Part shown: in pieces, positions 17,975-25,280 of the stretch
Position numbering within the stretch: the stretch's first letter is position 1
How the letters are laid out: each line of letters opens with the position of its first letter
NCBI RefSeq assembly: GCF_009913235.1
Contig: NZ_CP047897.1
Span: 4,153,001-4,217,000, forward strand
Reading direction: 5' to 3'
Source: Nibribacter ruber
Lineage (GTDB): Bacteria; Bacteroidota; Bacteroidia; Cytophagales; Hymenobacteraceae
DNA length: 64,000 nucleotides
Notes under the pieces: model-generated
What the model saw: only the letters and a program-made list of their open reading frames with translations
The model's database searches: none
Told to the model about the DNA's origin: nothing
Translations under genes and position numbers: made by a program

Positions 17975-18409
17975 CTAGACTCCTTGCCGCTGCCTCCGTC
18001 TATGCCTGAGGTAGGACAACGCGCCGGTAGACCACAGTGCCCAAAGAATCAATACGGGTTGAAAGAAAAGCCGGACCAGCCGTTTGGTGTCGGTGTCCAG
18101 GCCAAAAGCGCTGATGCCGTTGGTATATTGTGAGAGGTTGCCCGGAAACACCAGAATGTAAAACAGCGCCAGTGCCAGGCCTACTTTTACTTTTTGCCTG
18201 GTCCAGAAAATCATGGCCAGGCCCAGCAGAATCTCCATCACGCCAGACGCCACTACCACGAAATCTAAAAAGGCTGGGTTGTCTGGCAGCCAGCTAGGTA
18301 CCTGGGCTAAAAACTCCTTCCGCTGAAACGTCAGGTGACCAATCCCTGGCAAGACCATCAGCACGCCTAAAAGTATCCTGAAGATGTTTTGCGTGGTTGA
18401 AGTTTTCAT
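17975..18409 (-). CDS. DoxX-like membrane protein
   Basis: 144 aa with four hydrophobic segments. The N-terminal NIFRILLGVLMVLPGIGHLTF and the middle ASGVMEILLGLAMIF fit DoxX/DoxX-like small quinone-linked membrane proteins. The basic tail (RHRRRQRQ) should be cytoplasmic. No partner gene is adjacent, and the role is unknown. Confidence 0.75.
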   Translation of the reverse strand: MKTSTTQNIFRILLGVLMVLPGIGHLTFQRKEFLAQVPSWLPDNPAFLDFVVVASGVMEILLGLAMIFWTRQKVKVGLALALFYILVFPGNLSQYTNGISAFGLDTDTKRLVRLFFQPVLILWALWSTGALSYLRHRRRQRQGV

Positions 18410-18573
18410 AGGGCTTGGGCATATATTCCTGGTAGGTACAAATTACTTGAAAGGTACCGAACCGCCACGTTTAAATAGATTTATTCATCAAAAGCAAGGT
18501 GCATCTGAACAGGATTAGGCCAATAGGTGCTGCAAAGTACTTTCCAGTAAAACCCTTTGCACTGGCCTGCTAT

Positions 18574-18945
18574 TTAGAAGAGCTTAGGGAAGGTCATGCC
18601 CGCCAACGTGAGCAGTAGCCCCAATAAGATGCTGGCGGCCACATACGTGACGGCATACCCAAACTGACCGGCACGAAGCAGGCTAACCGTCTCATACGAG
18701 AAGGCAGAAAAGGTAGTAAAGCCCCCTAGTACGCCTGTGGCCAGAAAAAGCCGCCATTCTTGAGAGAGGTTTCCTTTTTCTGCCAGCCCAAACACAACGC
18801 CAATCAAGAAACAACCCAGAAGGTTAACGCCCAAGGTCCCGATGGGAAAAGCCACCGCCCCTTTTACCTGAATGAGCTGGGAAAGCAAATAACGCCCAAC
18901 ACCCCCTATGAAACTCCCCAACCCTATGGCCACTATTATTTTCAT
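18574..18945 (-). CDS. crcB: Fluoride ion exporter CrcB
   Basis: 123 aa with four membrane segments. The signatures GSFIGGVGRYLLSQ, GTLGVNLLGCFLIG and TGVLGGFTTFSAFSYE are diagnostic of CrcB/Fluc dual-topology fluoride channels. It lies directly past the distal end of the cassette array, in the same direction, and its start is 34 bp from the last attC. It could be the flanking chromosomal gene or the body of an end cassette that lost its attC. No attC-like site follows it. Confidence 0.92.
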   Translation of the reverse strand: MKIIVAIGLGSFIGGVGRYLLSQLIQVKGAVAFPIGTLGVNLLGCFLIGVVFGLAEKGNLSQEWRLFLATGVLGGFTTFSAFSYETVSLLRAGQFGYAVTYVAASILLGLLLTLAGMTFPKLF

Positions 18946-18978
18946 TGATCGTTTTTTGTCTCTTAAGTTGTTAGCTCG

Positions 18979-19044
18979 TGCTAACGGTTAGTATAAACGA
19001 CGGCGAAGGCCGTCGGCCGAGTTGACGTATATACCTTGTTGTAC
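18979..19044 (-). repeat. attC site 1 (distal end of the array)
   Basis: Gene direction: R'' GTACAAC, R' GTTAGCA. R'' pairs with the start of cassette 1. Contains the conserved core ggccgacggcc and the inner hairpin gacggc-cttc-gccgtc. A second GTTAGC/GCTAAC pair lies just beyond, toward crcB. Confidence 0.88.
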
Positions 19045-19090
19045 AAAGCTTTTTTTGGGTAGATTTAATTATTATTATGGTGGCTATTTA

Positions 19091-19543
19091 TCACGTTGAA
19101 TGGTCTTCAATGGACACAAGCACCCATTCTTTGTTTCTTTTTTGAAAATAGTGGTAAACAAGAACCCCTGTATCATCTACTGTGTAAATAAGATTAATCA
19201 ATCCATTTTTTACTTTTTCACTGCGGATTTGTCCCGATTTCAAGTTTGAATAGTTAGTATATTCCCAGGCTTGCTTGTTTATCAGCTTTACCTCTTCCTT
19301 TTCTCCGTCCGTTGAGGTGACTTTGACAGGAAACGCTATTCTGGTTAGTTGAAAGCTTGAATCTATTGAGAAGCGTTGAAGGAAGGTATCAAATTCTTCG
19401 TCGCTTTTGTCGGCAGTAGTTTCTGAAGATTCGGCTGTATTTTTTATTGCTACAGTCGTGGATAATTTCTTTTCCTGTTGATTCTCTGCTGTATTACTGC
19501 AACTCCACAACATGAGCAATAAAGGAAGAGCTATCAATTTCAT
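19091..19543 (-). CDS. Cassette 1: small lipoprotein, DUF4348-like
   Basis: 150 aa from MKLIALPLLLMLWSC, lipobox LWSC (C15). After a Ser/Thr/Glu-rich linker comes a domain with FDTFLQRFSIDSSFQLTRIAFPV and an ending WVLVSIEDHST, a layout resembling the Bacteroidota DUF4348 family (by memory, not by search). A secreted, lipid-anchored product is predicted. Reading upstream of this start would translate attC 2, so the ATG at 19543 is used. Confidence 0.75.
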   Translation of the reverse strand: MKLIALPLLLMLWSCSNTAENQQEKKLSTTVAIKNTAESSETTADKSDEEFDTFLQRFSIDSSFQLTRIAFPVKVTSTDGEKEEVKLINKQAWEYTNYSNLKSGQIRSEKVKNGLINLIYTVDDTGVLVYHYFQKRNKEWVLVSIEDHST

Positions 19544-19555
19544 GGTTAAAGTTTT

Positions 19556-19624
19556 GTACAACAGACTCGTATTACCAACGTCCAAGGCCGTCGGCCATAG
19601 CATGATGTTTATACATTGTTAGGC
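19556..19624 (-). repeat. attC site 2
   Basis: R'' GCCTAAC matches the start of cassette 2 (GTTAGGCTGC). R' GTTGTAC opens cassette 1. The inner hairpin is shorter than in other sites. The higA stop codon lies inside R''. Confidence 0.9.
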
Positions 19625-19918
19625 TGCGTTTTTCTCAAATCTCCTTATACTCTCCAATTCATGCTGCTTGTTTACTTTCTCTTCTTCCAGGTCATAATCG
19701 TCCTGTAGCCCTAGCCAAAACTTTGGAGAGTTCCCGAAGTAATAACTTAGCCGGAGCGCGGTGTCTGCCGTGATTCTTCTGTTGCCCTTTATAATCTCCG
19801 ACACTCTGGTTTGGGGGATACTGATGTCTTTGGCGAGTCGGTAAGCGGTAATTTTGAGAGGAATAAGAAATTCTTCTTGTAGTACTTCTCCTGGATGAAT
19901 ATTGGGTAGCTTCTCCAT
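19619..19918 (-). CDS. higA: Cassette 2b: HigA-type antitoxin
   Basis: 99 aa, HTH_3/XRE-like DNA-binding protein. IHPGEVLQEEFLIPLKITAYRLAKDISIPQTRVSEIIKGNRRITADTALRLSYYFG is the classic HigA/VapI signature. It would neutralise the toxin encoded just upstream and repress the pair. The last codons AAC GCA GCC TAA place the stop inside the R'' box of attC 2, so the gene ends within the recombination site. Confidence 0.92.
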   Translation of the reverse strand: MEKLPNIHPGEVLQEEFLIPLKITAYRLAKDISIPQTRVSEIIKGNRRITADTALRLSYYFGNSPKFWLGLQDDYDLEEEKVNKQHELESIRRFEKNAA

Positions 19919-19923
19919 ATTTT

Positions 19924-20205
19924 TTAATGATAGTCAACAATTTCTACTTCTGAGGCCTGTCCGTTATTCCATTGGAAAATGATTCTCCATTGGTCGTTAA
20001 TCCGGATGCTATAGAACTCTTTAAGATTCCCTGATAGTTTTTCCAATCTGTTAGAAGGGGGGATCCGCAAGTCCGCGATGTTCTGGGAGTTGTGCAGCAT
20101 TCTTAGTTTGCGCCTTCCAATTGTCTGAATTTCCATGGGAAGTTTAGCGACCCGTTCCCCGGTCCAAATCTTCTCTGTCTCTTTTGAGCCAAAAGATAGA
20201 ATCAT
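19924..20205 (-). CDS. higB: Cassette 2a: HigB/RelE-type toxin
   Basis: 93 aa with the HigB pattern: an N-terminal F-x-S-K-x-T-E-x-I-W, LRIPPSNRLEKLSGN, and FYSIRINDQWRIIFQW, which is the RelE/ParE-superfamily core with the conserved Y-S-I-R-I-N-x-Q-W-R-I. Such toxins cut mRNA on the ribosome. Toxin gene first, antitoxin second, 5 bp apart, as in known higBA loci. Toxin-antitoxin cassettes are common in large chromosomal integrons, where they are thought to stabilise the array. Confidence 0.92.
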   Translation of the reverse strand: MILSFGSKETEKIWTGERVAKLPMEIQTIGRRKLRMLHNSQNIADLRIPPSNRLEKLSGNLKEFYSIRINDQWRIIFQWNNGQASEVEIVDYH

Positions 20206-20287
20206 ACTATTGCTTTACGGTAGTAACGCTAAAAGTAATCAATTGTTTCTATTCCTTATTATCCGACATGAAGTTTTTTTAAATGCA

Positions 20288-20354
20288 GCCTAACGTACTT
20301 GTGTAAACGACGGCAAGGCCGTCGGCCGTAGCTGACGTTTACACGTGGTTAGCA
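20288..20354 (-). repeat. attC site 3
   Basis: R'' TTGCTAAC pairs with the start of cassette 3 (GTTAGCAA). R' GTTAGGC opens cassette 2. Conserved centre present. Confidence 0.9.
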
Positions 20355-20412
20355 ATAGTTGTTTTTCTGCTTTTTATATTCTACAACTCAACTACGAGTT
20401 GGGTTTGAAGAA

Positions 20413-20958
20413 CTAATCTTCCTTCCTTTTATATTCCAAAACCCCGAACTCTGTTCTGAGTCTGATTTCACCATCAGAAACAGATTCTACATCATATTTA
20501 ACATACTTGTATCTTGGCACACCTGAACCAGCACCTTTCAAATACTTGCCTGTTGTTAAAGAGCCAAAAATAAATTTCTTTCCTCGTTTGTTTTCTGGTG
20601 CTTGTCGGCTATAGTACATTGTTTTTGAGCAACCGTAGGTGAGGAACCCACCTAAGCTATCGGAATAGTGCTTGATACCACCCATGAAGTAAATCGGGAC
20701 TTTTGTGATTTTAATACAAGAATCTGCTGTAAAATCGATTGTAACTTCATGAAACCATTTATTTGAATGCCCGAAACTAGCAGTAGTATCGGTTTGCTTC
20801 TTGGTGTATATCCCTGGGAAGAAATAGCTTACTGCTCCTTTTGATACCCAAATGCTTTCATATCCTACATACTTGCCTCGTGGGATTACTTGTCCATCAC
20901 ATATTTGATAAACTAAAACGAGACAAAAAAGAGATATTAATCGGATTGAAACTTTCAT
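20413..20958 (-). CDS. Cassette 3: secreted protein of unknown function
   Basis: About 181 aa from MKVSIRLISLFCLVLVYQICDG, a signal peptide cut near DGQ. The mature part is beta-rich with several G-K-Y and Y-x-x-Y pieces and ends FGVLEYKRKED. No family is recognised. A start four residues upstream is also possible. Confidence 0.65.
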   Translation of the reverse strand: MKVSIRLISLFCLVLVYQICDGQVIPRGKYVGYESIWVSKGAVSYFFPGIYTKKQTDTTASFGHSNKWFHEVTIDFTADSCIKITKVPIYFMGGIKHYSDSLGGFLTYGCSKTMYYSRQAPENKRGKKFIFGSLTTGKYLKGAGSGVPRYKYVKYDVESVSDGEIRLRTEFGVLEYKRKED

Positions 20959-20974
20959 TCGTGGATTCAATTGT

Positions 20975-21039
20975 TGCTAACGGTTAGTACAGGCTGTGAA
21001 CGAGGCGCAGCCGAGTATGGAGCCTGTGCCGTGTTAGCA
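20975..21039 (-). repeat. attC site 4, divergent centre
   Basis: R'' GTGCTAAC pairs with the start of cassette 4. R' GTTAGCA. This is the only site without ggccgacggcc: its stem is instead built from ggcacaggctcc and a complement near acagcctgt. It shows that the common centre is not required for cassette capture. Confidence 0.85.
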
Positions 21040-21049
21040 CCTGTAATTC

Positions 21050-21625
21050 TTATTTGTGATTCTGGTAGTATTCTCTATTTCCTAACAATTGAGCAAGCTC
21101 CTGCGCCCAAAAGGTATTAGCTCTGAGCGCATTCTTGTCTGCTGCTTCCAGTGCCTTCTTCAGTTCATCGTACTGGCTATCTGTGAAGTCTGCGTCAAGA
21201 AAAGCGTCTTCGCCATTTACTCTAATGACTTCTTCGACAAATCTTTTGTATAGAGTTAGAAATTGAAATAACTCTCTAACTGAAGAGTTCATGAATGTTG
21301 GCTCGAAGTCTTCTTCATGGTTAAAAATCAGCACTTGGCATTCATTCCCAAGGTCTATGCAAACAGGGTCACCAGCACCGTCAGAACCTATACTTAAAAA
21401 GTATTTATGCTTTTCTTCCCCCGTCTCAAAGGTGTCGGAGATGCTACTTAACTCCCTTTCTGAGTCACCAGCAAATGATAAGAATGGTGCAGCAGAAGTT
21501 GGTAGTCCGACAGTTGACAAAAAGTTTATTGTTCCTTCATATAAACCTTTACCAGAAAGGTCATACATATTAAACCTGTATAGTTCTTCAGACTCCCAAT
21601 CCTTTATTAGCTCTTTATAATTCAT
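21050..21625 (-). CDS. Cassette 4: SMI1/KNR4 (SUKH)-like protein
   Basis: 191 aa, no signal peptide. The centre KYFLSIGSDGAGDPVCIDLGNECQVLIFNHEEDFEPTFMNSSVRELFQFL has the G-x-x-G-D-P-x-C/Y-x-D and F-x-H order of the SUKH superfamily, whose members include immunity proteins against contact-dependent toxins. No toxin gene is nearby, so an orphan-immunity role is only an inference. Confidence 0.75.
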   Translation of the reverse strand: MNYKELIKDWESEELYRFNMYDLSGKGLYEGTINFLSTVGLPTSAAPFLSFAGDSERELSSISDTFETGEEKHKYFLSIGSDGAGDPVCIDLGNECQVLIFNHEEDFEPTFMNSSVRELFQFLTLYKRFVEEVIRVNGEDAFLDADFTDSQYDELKKALEAADKNALRANTFWAQELAQLLGNREYYQNHK

Positions 21626-21635
21626 TACTTATATG

Positions 21636-21704
21636 TGCTAACGGTCTCGTGTAAACAGCGTGCGAGGCCGTCGGCCGAAGGATGGTGTTTACACAATGTT
21701 GGCG
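21636..21704 (-). repeat. attC site 5
   Basis: R'' CACGCCAAC pairs with the start of cassette 5. R' GTTAGCA opens cassette 4. Identical to attC 11 by eye. Confidence 0.92.
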
Positions 21705-21718
21705 TGTCGTGCTTTTTT

Positions 21719-22399
21719 TTAATTTAGCCGAGCTTCTCTGTTTAGGTTGGACTTGTCTATTGCTAAGTCATCGCTAAACCAACCAGTCAGGATTTTTTCA
21801 ATTTCAAGGTCGTTGTAACTGTTTGGATTGCGTCGAGAATTCAAGTAATTTTCTCTTGTCATTTTTACAGCAAGTTGTCCGATAGTTTTTAAGTCAAGTT
21901 CATTTCCTTTTTTATTTGCAACCCATAGTCCGCCAATTGCAAGAACAAGTCCACTTAGCCCAAACTGCCAATTGAAAAACAGTCCAACAAAAGCTGCTAA
22001 TAAGAGAAGTGTAAGGAAGCCTGTTATGAAATGAGGTGGTCTCAAAATTGACAACTTAAATTCCAAATCCTGTTCAATTCTCTTTATCGCTGTTTTTCTA
22101 GTTCTTCTTGGCAAGAAGTCCGCGAGTGAAGTGTCGGGAGTTAATTGCTCTTTGTCAACCTGTAAATTGTTAATTATTGAATTCCGTAATTTGTAAAAGG
22201 CTTGCTGTGTCGTACAGTTGTCAGCATTTTCTAGTCGAATTTTACTTTTGATAAGGTCGCACATTTCTCCGAATGTTTGCACGTGAGTAAGCTCGTTTGA
22301 AATGAATTTTATGCCAAACGACTTCTCCACTTTTACAAGCAAGTCTTCAATGTCTTCTGGGGCAGTATTTTTAAGCTCGAAGTCTTTCATTTTTTGCAT
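21719..22399 (-). CDS. Cassette 5: two-TM protein with acyl-carrier-like N-terminus (copy 1)
   Basis: About 226 aa from MQKMKDFELKNTAPED. Residues 10-55 (EDIEDLLVKVEKSFGIKFISNELTHVQTFGEMCDLI) resemble an acyl carrier protein fold but lack a clear DSL phosphopantetheine site. Two adjoining membrane segments lie near residues 125-165 (FLTLLLLAAFVGLFF, GLSGLVLAIGGLWVA). Function unknown. The same protein is encoded at 25281-25961, and the whole cassette is duplicated. The start lies within 10 bp of the cassette junction, so expression depends on upstream sequence. Confidence 0.78.
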   Translation of the reverse strand: MQKMKDFELKNTAPEDIEDLLVKVEKSFGIKFISNELTHVQTFGEMCDLIKSKIRLENADNCTTQQAFYKLRNSIINNLQVDKEQLTPDTSLADFLPRRTRKTAIKRIEQDLEFKLSILRPPHFITGFLTLLLLAAFVGLFFNWQFGLSGLVLAIGGLWVANKKGNELDLKTIGQLAVKMTRENYLNSRRNPNSYNDLEIEKILTGWFSDDLAIDKSNLNREARLN

Positions 22400-22402
22400 G
22401 CA

Positions 22403-22469
22403 CGCCAACGGCCTCGTATAAAAGACGGCGAAGGCCGTCGGCCGAGGTGAATTTTATACAGTGTTATCT
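22403..22469 (-). repeat. attC site 6
   Basis: R'' AGATAAC pairs with the start of cassette 6 (GTTATCTGAA, 10 bases). R' GTTGGCG opens cassette 5. Conserved centre present. Confidence 0.92.
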
Positions 22470-22473
22470 GAAG

Positions 22474-22938
22474 TTATTTTTTAATTATTATTCCATGTTT
22501 TAGATAAAATATAGTATCTCCAGATGGCCTAGGAATTTGAATCGTCGCCCACCAGTCCTGCCTGTCGGTGCTTCCTCTCCTAAAGCCACCATCACTAACA
22601 GGGAATTTTATGTAGGCTGTGTCATTGAGTACTTCGGCTAAAGTCCCGTGATTGTAAAGACTGTCCCAAGGTATAGAATCCTTATATTGGTAGCGTATAA
22701 TTGGTTCAATGCTGTCGCTGTCATATACAAGATGTCGATGGGCAAGGAATACTTTTGCTCTATAGTAATCCCCAACTTTCAAGCTGTCCAACTCTGTGAA
22801 CGCAGTTAAGTGTCCATAGTCTAAATTGATTTCTCTCCTTTGAGGAAATTGAAACTCCTCTAAACTGTTCGCATCATTCTTTTTTTGTTTGCAACCAGCT
22901 AGTAATGCAATTAAAATAAGATATTGATACCTCTTCAT
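22474..22938 (-). CDS. Cassette 6: lipoprotein of unknown function
   Basis: 154 aa from MKRYQYLILIALLAGC, lipobox LAGC (C16). The mature part holds LDSLKVGDYYRAKVFLAHRH and a WWATIQIPRPSGDT stretch, suggesting a small beta-sandwich. No family recognised. Confidence 0.7.
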   Translation of the reverse strand: MKRYQYLILIALLAGCKQKKNDANSLEEFQFPQRREINLDYGHLTAFTELDSLKVGDYYRAKVFLAHRHLVYDSDSIEPIIRYQYKDSIPWDSLYNHGTLAEVLNDTAYIKFPVSDGGFRRGSTDRQDWWATIQIPRPSGDTIFYLKHGIIIKK

Positions 22939-22951
22939 TATTTTTAATTTC

Positions 22952-23018
22952 AGATAACGGTTAGTATAAAAGACGGCGGAGGCCGTCGGCCGACGCTGAC
23001 TTTTATGCAATGTTAGGT
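22952..23018 (-). repeat. attC site 7
   Basis: R'' GCACCTAAC pairs with the start of cassette 7 (GTTAGGTGC). R' GTTATCT opens cassette 6. Conserved centre present. Confidence 0.92.
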
Positions 23019-23028
23019 GCTGGCATTT

Positions 23029-23427
23029 TTATTCTTTTATATCTTCTTGGAAAACTATTTCATCATCTTCTAAAATTTCCAAGTGTTCTTTAGTCAAGTC
23101 GAAATATGCAGGATGAAGAAAATTGATACAACAACTGTCGTATCCTAATCCAATAATTATAGTCCCGTAGAGTATTTTATAATGGTAATAGTCTGAGTCG
23201 TCAAAGTAATCGGCTAGTATTCTAAGAATTTCTTCTTTCTGGTTTTTACTTATTACTAAGTTTCTATCGGAATCCAGATAGGGCTTTATTTTTAGTGCTT
23301 TAATATTTTTGGTTATATCGTATTCCTCTTCGCCCCAAGTAGAAGAGAGATTAACAATCATATCTACTTTACTAGCATCTAGAATAGCAAGTAGTTTATT
23401 CAAATACTCAAACTCTGATTTTTTCAT
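23029..23427 (-). CDS. Cassette 7: small acidic cytoplasmic protein
   Basis: 132 aa, rich in D, E and K, with no signal or membrane segment. It contains YLNKLLAILDASKVDMIVNLSS and an acidic tail ILEDDEIVFQEDIKE. No family recognised. Confidence 0.65.
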   Translation of the reverse strand: MKKSEFEYLNKLLAILDASKVDMIVNLSSTWGEEEYDITKNIKALKIKPYLDSDRNLVISKNQKEEILRILADYFDDSDYYHYKILYGTIIIGLGYDSCCINFLHPAYFDLTKEHLEILEDDEIVFQEDIKE

Positions 23428-23438
23428 TTATTGTTTGC

Positions 23439-23499
23439 ACCTAACGTACTTGTATAAACGACGCCGAAGGCCGTCGGTGACGTTTATGCGTTGTTGTAT
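23439..23499 (-). repeat. attC site 8
   Basis: R'' GCCATACAAC pairs with the start of cassette 8 over 10 bases. R' GTTAGGT. The shortest site (61 bp), with part of the centre deleted. Confidence 0.9.
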
Positions 23500-23539
23500 G
23501 GCGTTGTTCTTTACCGTTTGCCAACCGCATTTCTCTTTT

Positions 23540-23580
23540 CTGTTTTTGGCCTCCTTTTGGGAAAACAGGCCGGAAACAGG
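23540..23580. repeat. 40-bp palindrome inside cassette 8 (first copy)
   Basis: ctgtttttggcctccttttg and a near complement ending ggccggaaacagg. A member of the host intergenic family located within a cassette. Confidence 0.65.
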
Positions 23581-23611
23581 AAAACGGAGAGTTGGGCGAA
23601 TTCTTTATAAA

Positions 23612-23650
23612 TCTGTTTTTGCCCTTATTTCGGGAAAACAGGCCGAAAAC
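23612..23650. repeat. 40-bp palindrome inside cassette 8 (second copy)
   Basis: tctgtttttgcccttatttc and ggaaaacaggccgaaaac, a diverged second copy 30 bp from the first. Confidence 0.55.
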
Positions 23651-23729
23651 CCAATCGTCCGCCTACACGCATTTTGCGTCAATCCTTGCTCAAACGCAAC
23701 GTCAATTCCTCTTTTGCTTCTTCTGTTGG

Positions 23730-24053
23730 TCAAAATCGGGCGACATTTCCTTTCTTCTTTAGCTTAGTGCTGATAATTATTGCAGTTATTAGGAGCACTG
23801 CATTATGAACCAAGAATATTAGAGCCAAATAAAACTCCCAAACCAAAGCTCCTCCAAATTCAGAATGATAGATTCTGCCGTTGATAAAGTAGATTGAATA
23901 AAGAAGAAGTATTACAGCATTAACGATGAAAAAAGTTTTCTTATTTTTCAAATCCTGTATCAAGTAGTTTATGCCGTACCAACTAATTGATGTAAATAAA
24001 GCTATCAATATTGAATAGTTGAATATTATTTCATTTACTTCTTTAGCTGTCAT
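23730..24053 (-). CDS. Cassette 8: small integral membrane protein
   Basis: 107 aa with three or four hydrophobic segments (IIFNYSILIALFTSISWYGI, TFFIVNAVILLLYSIYF, FYLALIFLVHNAVLLITAII) and a basic C-terminus. No family recognised. The cassette has an unusually long gap (about 230 bp) between gene and attC, filled by two palindromes. Confidence 0.65.
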   Translation of the reverse strand: MTAKEVNEIIFNYSILIALFTSISWYGINYLIQDLKNKKTFFIVNAVILLLYSIYFINGRIYHSEFGGALVWEFYLALIFLVHNAVLLITAIIISTKLKKKGNVARF

Positions 24054-24080
24054 TTAACCTTTTATTTTAATTTCAATGCC

Positions 24081-24148
24081 ATACAACGGTTAGGCTAAAC
24101 GACGGGCGAGGCCGTCGGCCGAAGGCTGACGTTTAGCTGTTGTTGTGG
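24081..24148 (-). repeat. attC site 9
   Basis: R'' CCCACAAC pairs with the start of cassette 9. R' GTTGTAT opens cassette 8. Conserved centre present. Confidence 0.92.
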
Positions 24149-24157
24149 GACGTTTTT

Positions 24158-24598
24158 TTAATTTTCCATTATCATTGAGTTGATAATCTTCCATTTGCCA
24201 TTATCCTTCTGAAATCTGAAGTTAATCATTAGCTCTTCTTTCGGATATTCTATCTGAAGCCTAAGATTCTTGCCTCCATAAGTCCAATCACCAATGGCCA
24301 AATAATCTTTAATTTTCTCTTTTTCTATAGTTTCTTCGTTTACTATTCTAATCTTATGTCCGAACTTTTCAAATCCTTCAAAACTATCTGCTGTTATAAG
24401 TCCAAATTCTTGCAAGGTCAAGATTGTTCTTGTCGTATCTGCCCCTCTGTGAAAGTATTGTTGCAGTTCTGGCAAATCAACAGCTAGTCGTATTATTTCT
24501 TTTATTTCATTGATAGGCATTGCCTCACGCTTTTGCGCTAGGGCGTTCCAAGACAGAATTAAAAGCCCAAGGGATAATATTATTGATTTAATTTTCAT
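24158..24598 (-). CDS. Cassette 9: secreted protein of unknown function
   Basis: 146 aa from MKIKSIILSLGLLILSWNALAQ, a signal peptide cut after ALA. The end LMINFRFQKDNGKWKIINSMIMEN looks like a DUF4878/SnoaL-type closing strand (a residue of the NTF2-like pattern), but this is weak. No family assigned. Confidence 0.65.
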   Translation of the reverse strand: MKIKSIILSLGLLILSWNALAQKREAMPINEIKEIIRLAVDLPELQQYFHRGADTTRTILTLQEFGLITADSFEGFEKFGHKIRIVNEETIEKEKIKDYLAIGDWTYGGKNLRLQIEYPKEELMINFRFQKDNGKWKIINSMIMEN

Positions 24599-24610
24599 TT
24601 TATAAATGCC

Positions 24611-24679
24611 CCACAACGGTCTAGTGCATGAGGCGTGCGAGGCCGTCGGCCGTAGCATGACTTATGCACCTTGTTGGTA
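24611..24679 (-). repeat. attC site 10
   Basis: R'' CTACCAAC pairs with the start of cassette 10 over 10 bases. R' GTTGTGG opens cassette 9. The cassette 10 reading frame runs into this site. Confidence 0.92.
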
Positions 24680-25165
24680 GTAGTGGTTTTTCATTTTTTT
24701 GCTTAGAACCAAGAAAAGCCCAATGCTAGTAAGTATTGCGCCATTAATTAACATTGTACCACTTACACCTACCACTGTCGCTAACTCCTTGAATGAGAAA
24801 TAGAGTTGGTGAAAGTCGAGATGAAATTTACTTATTAATGGAGTTAATGGAATAGTCGCTACTGCAAGGAGAATAATATTTATTTTAGGAATCCCGCTTT
24901 TTTTAGCCAAAGTCCATGAGATTGCCATTGAGACCAACCAAGCTATCATTCCTGCTGCGAATAGACCTAAAAAATAGTAGAGAAATACATCTGCAAATGA
25001 TTCATCATGTGCAAGTCCAAGATGTTTGTCAACCTTTTCCATATCGGTGCCATAAAGGTAATAGGCCTCGAGAATCTTGGGGTTGATTGCTATGAATAGT
25101 TGGCGGAACCCTAAAATGAGGAATAGAGTTGAAAGTAATCCAATGACAATAAACTTCCATTTCAT
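24662..25165 (-). CDS. Cassette 10: four-TM membrane protein
   Basis: 167 aa with four hydrophobic segments (VIGLLSTLFLILGFRQLFIA, FLYYFLGLFAAGMIAWLVSM, IILLAVATIPLTPLI, MLINGAILTSIGLFLVL). The last codons, CAA CAA GGT GCA TAA, lie within attC 10, so the site encodes the protein's C-terminus. No family recognised. Confidence 0.7.
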   Translation of the reverse strand: MKWKFIVIGLLSTLFLILGFRQLFIAINPKILEAYYLYGTDMEKVDKHLGLAHDESFADVFLYYFLGLFAAGMIAWLVSMAISWTLAKKSGIPKINIILLAVATIPLTPLISKFHLDFHQLYFSFKELATVVGVSGTMLINGAILTSIGLFLVLSKKMKNHYYQQGA

Positions 25166-25197
25166 TATAATCTATTCATTTTTGTATTTTCCATTAC

Positions 25198-25266
25198 TAC
25201 CAACGGTCTCGTGTAAACAGCGTGCGAGGCCGTCGGCCGAAGGATGGTGTTTACACAATGTTGGCG
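25198..25266 (-). repeat. attC site 11
   Basis: Same sequence as attC 5 by eye. R'' CACGCCAAC pairs with the start of cassette 11. R' GTTGGTA opens cassette 10. Confidence 0.92.
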
Positions 25267-25280
25267 TGTCGTGCTTTTTT

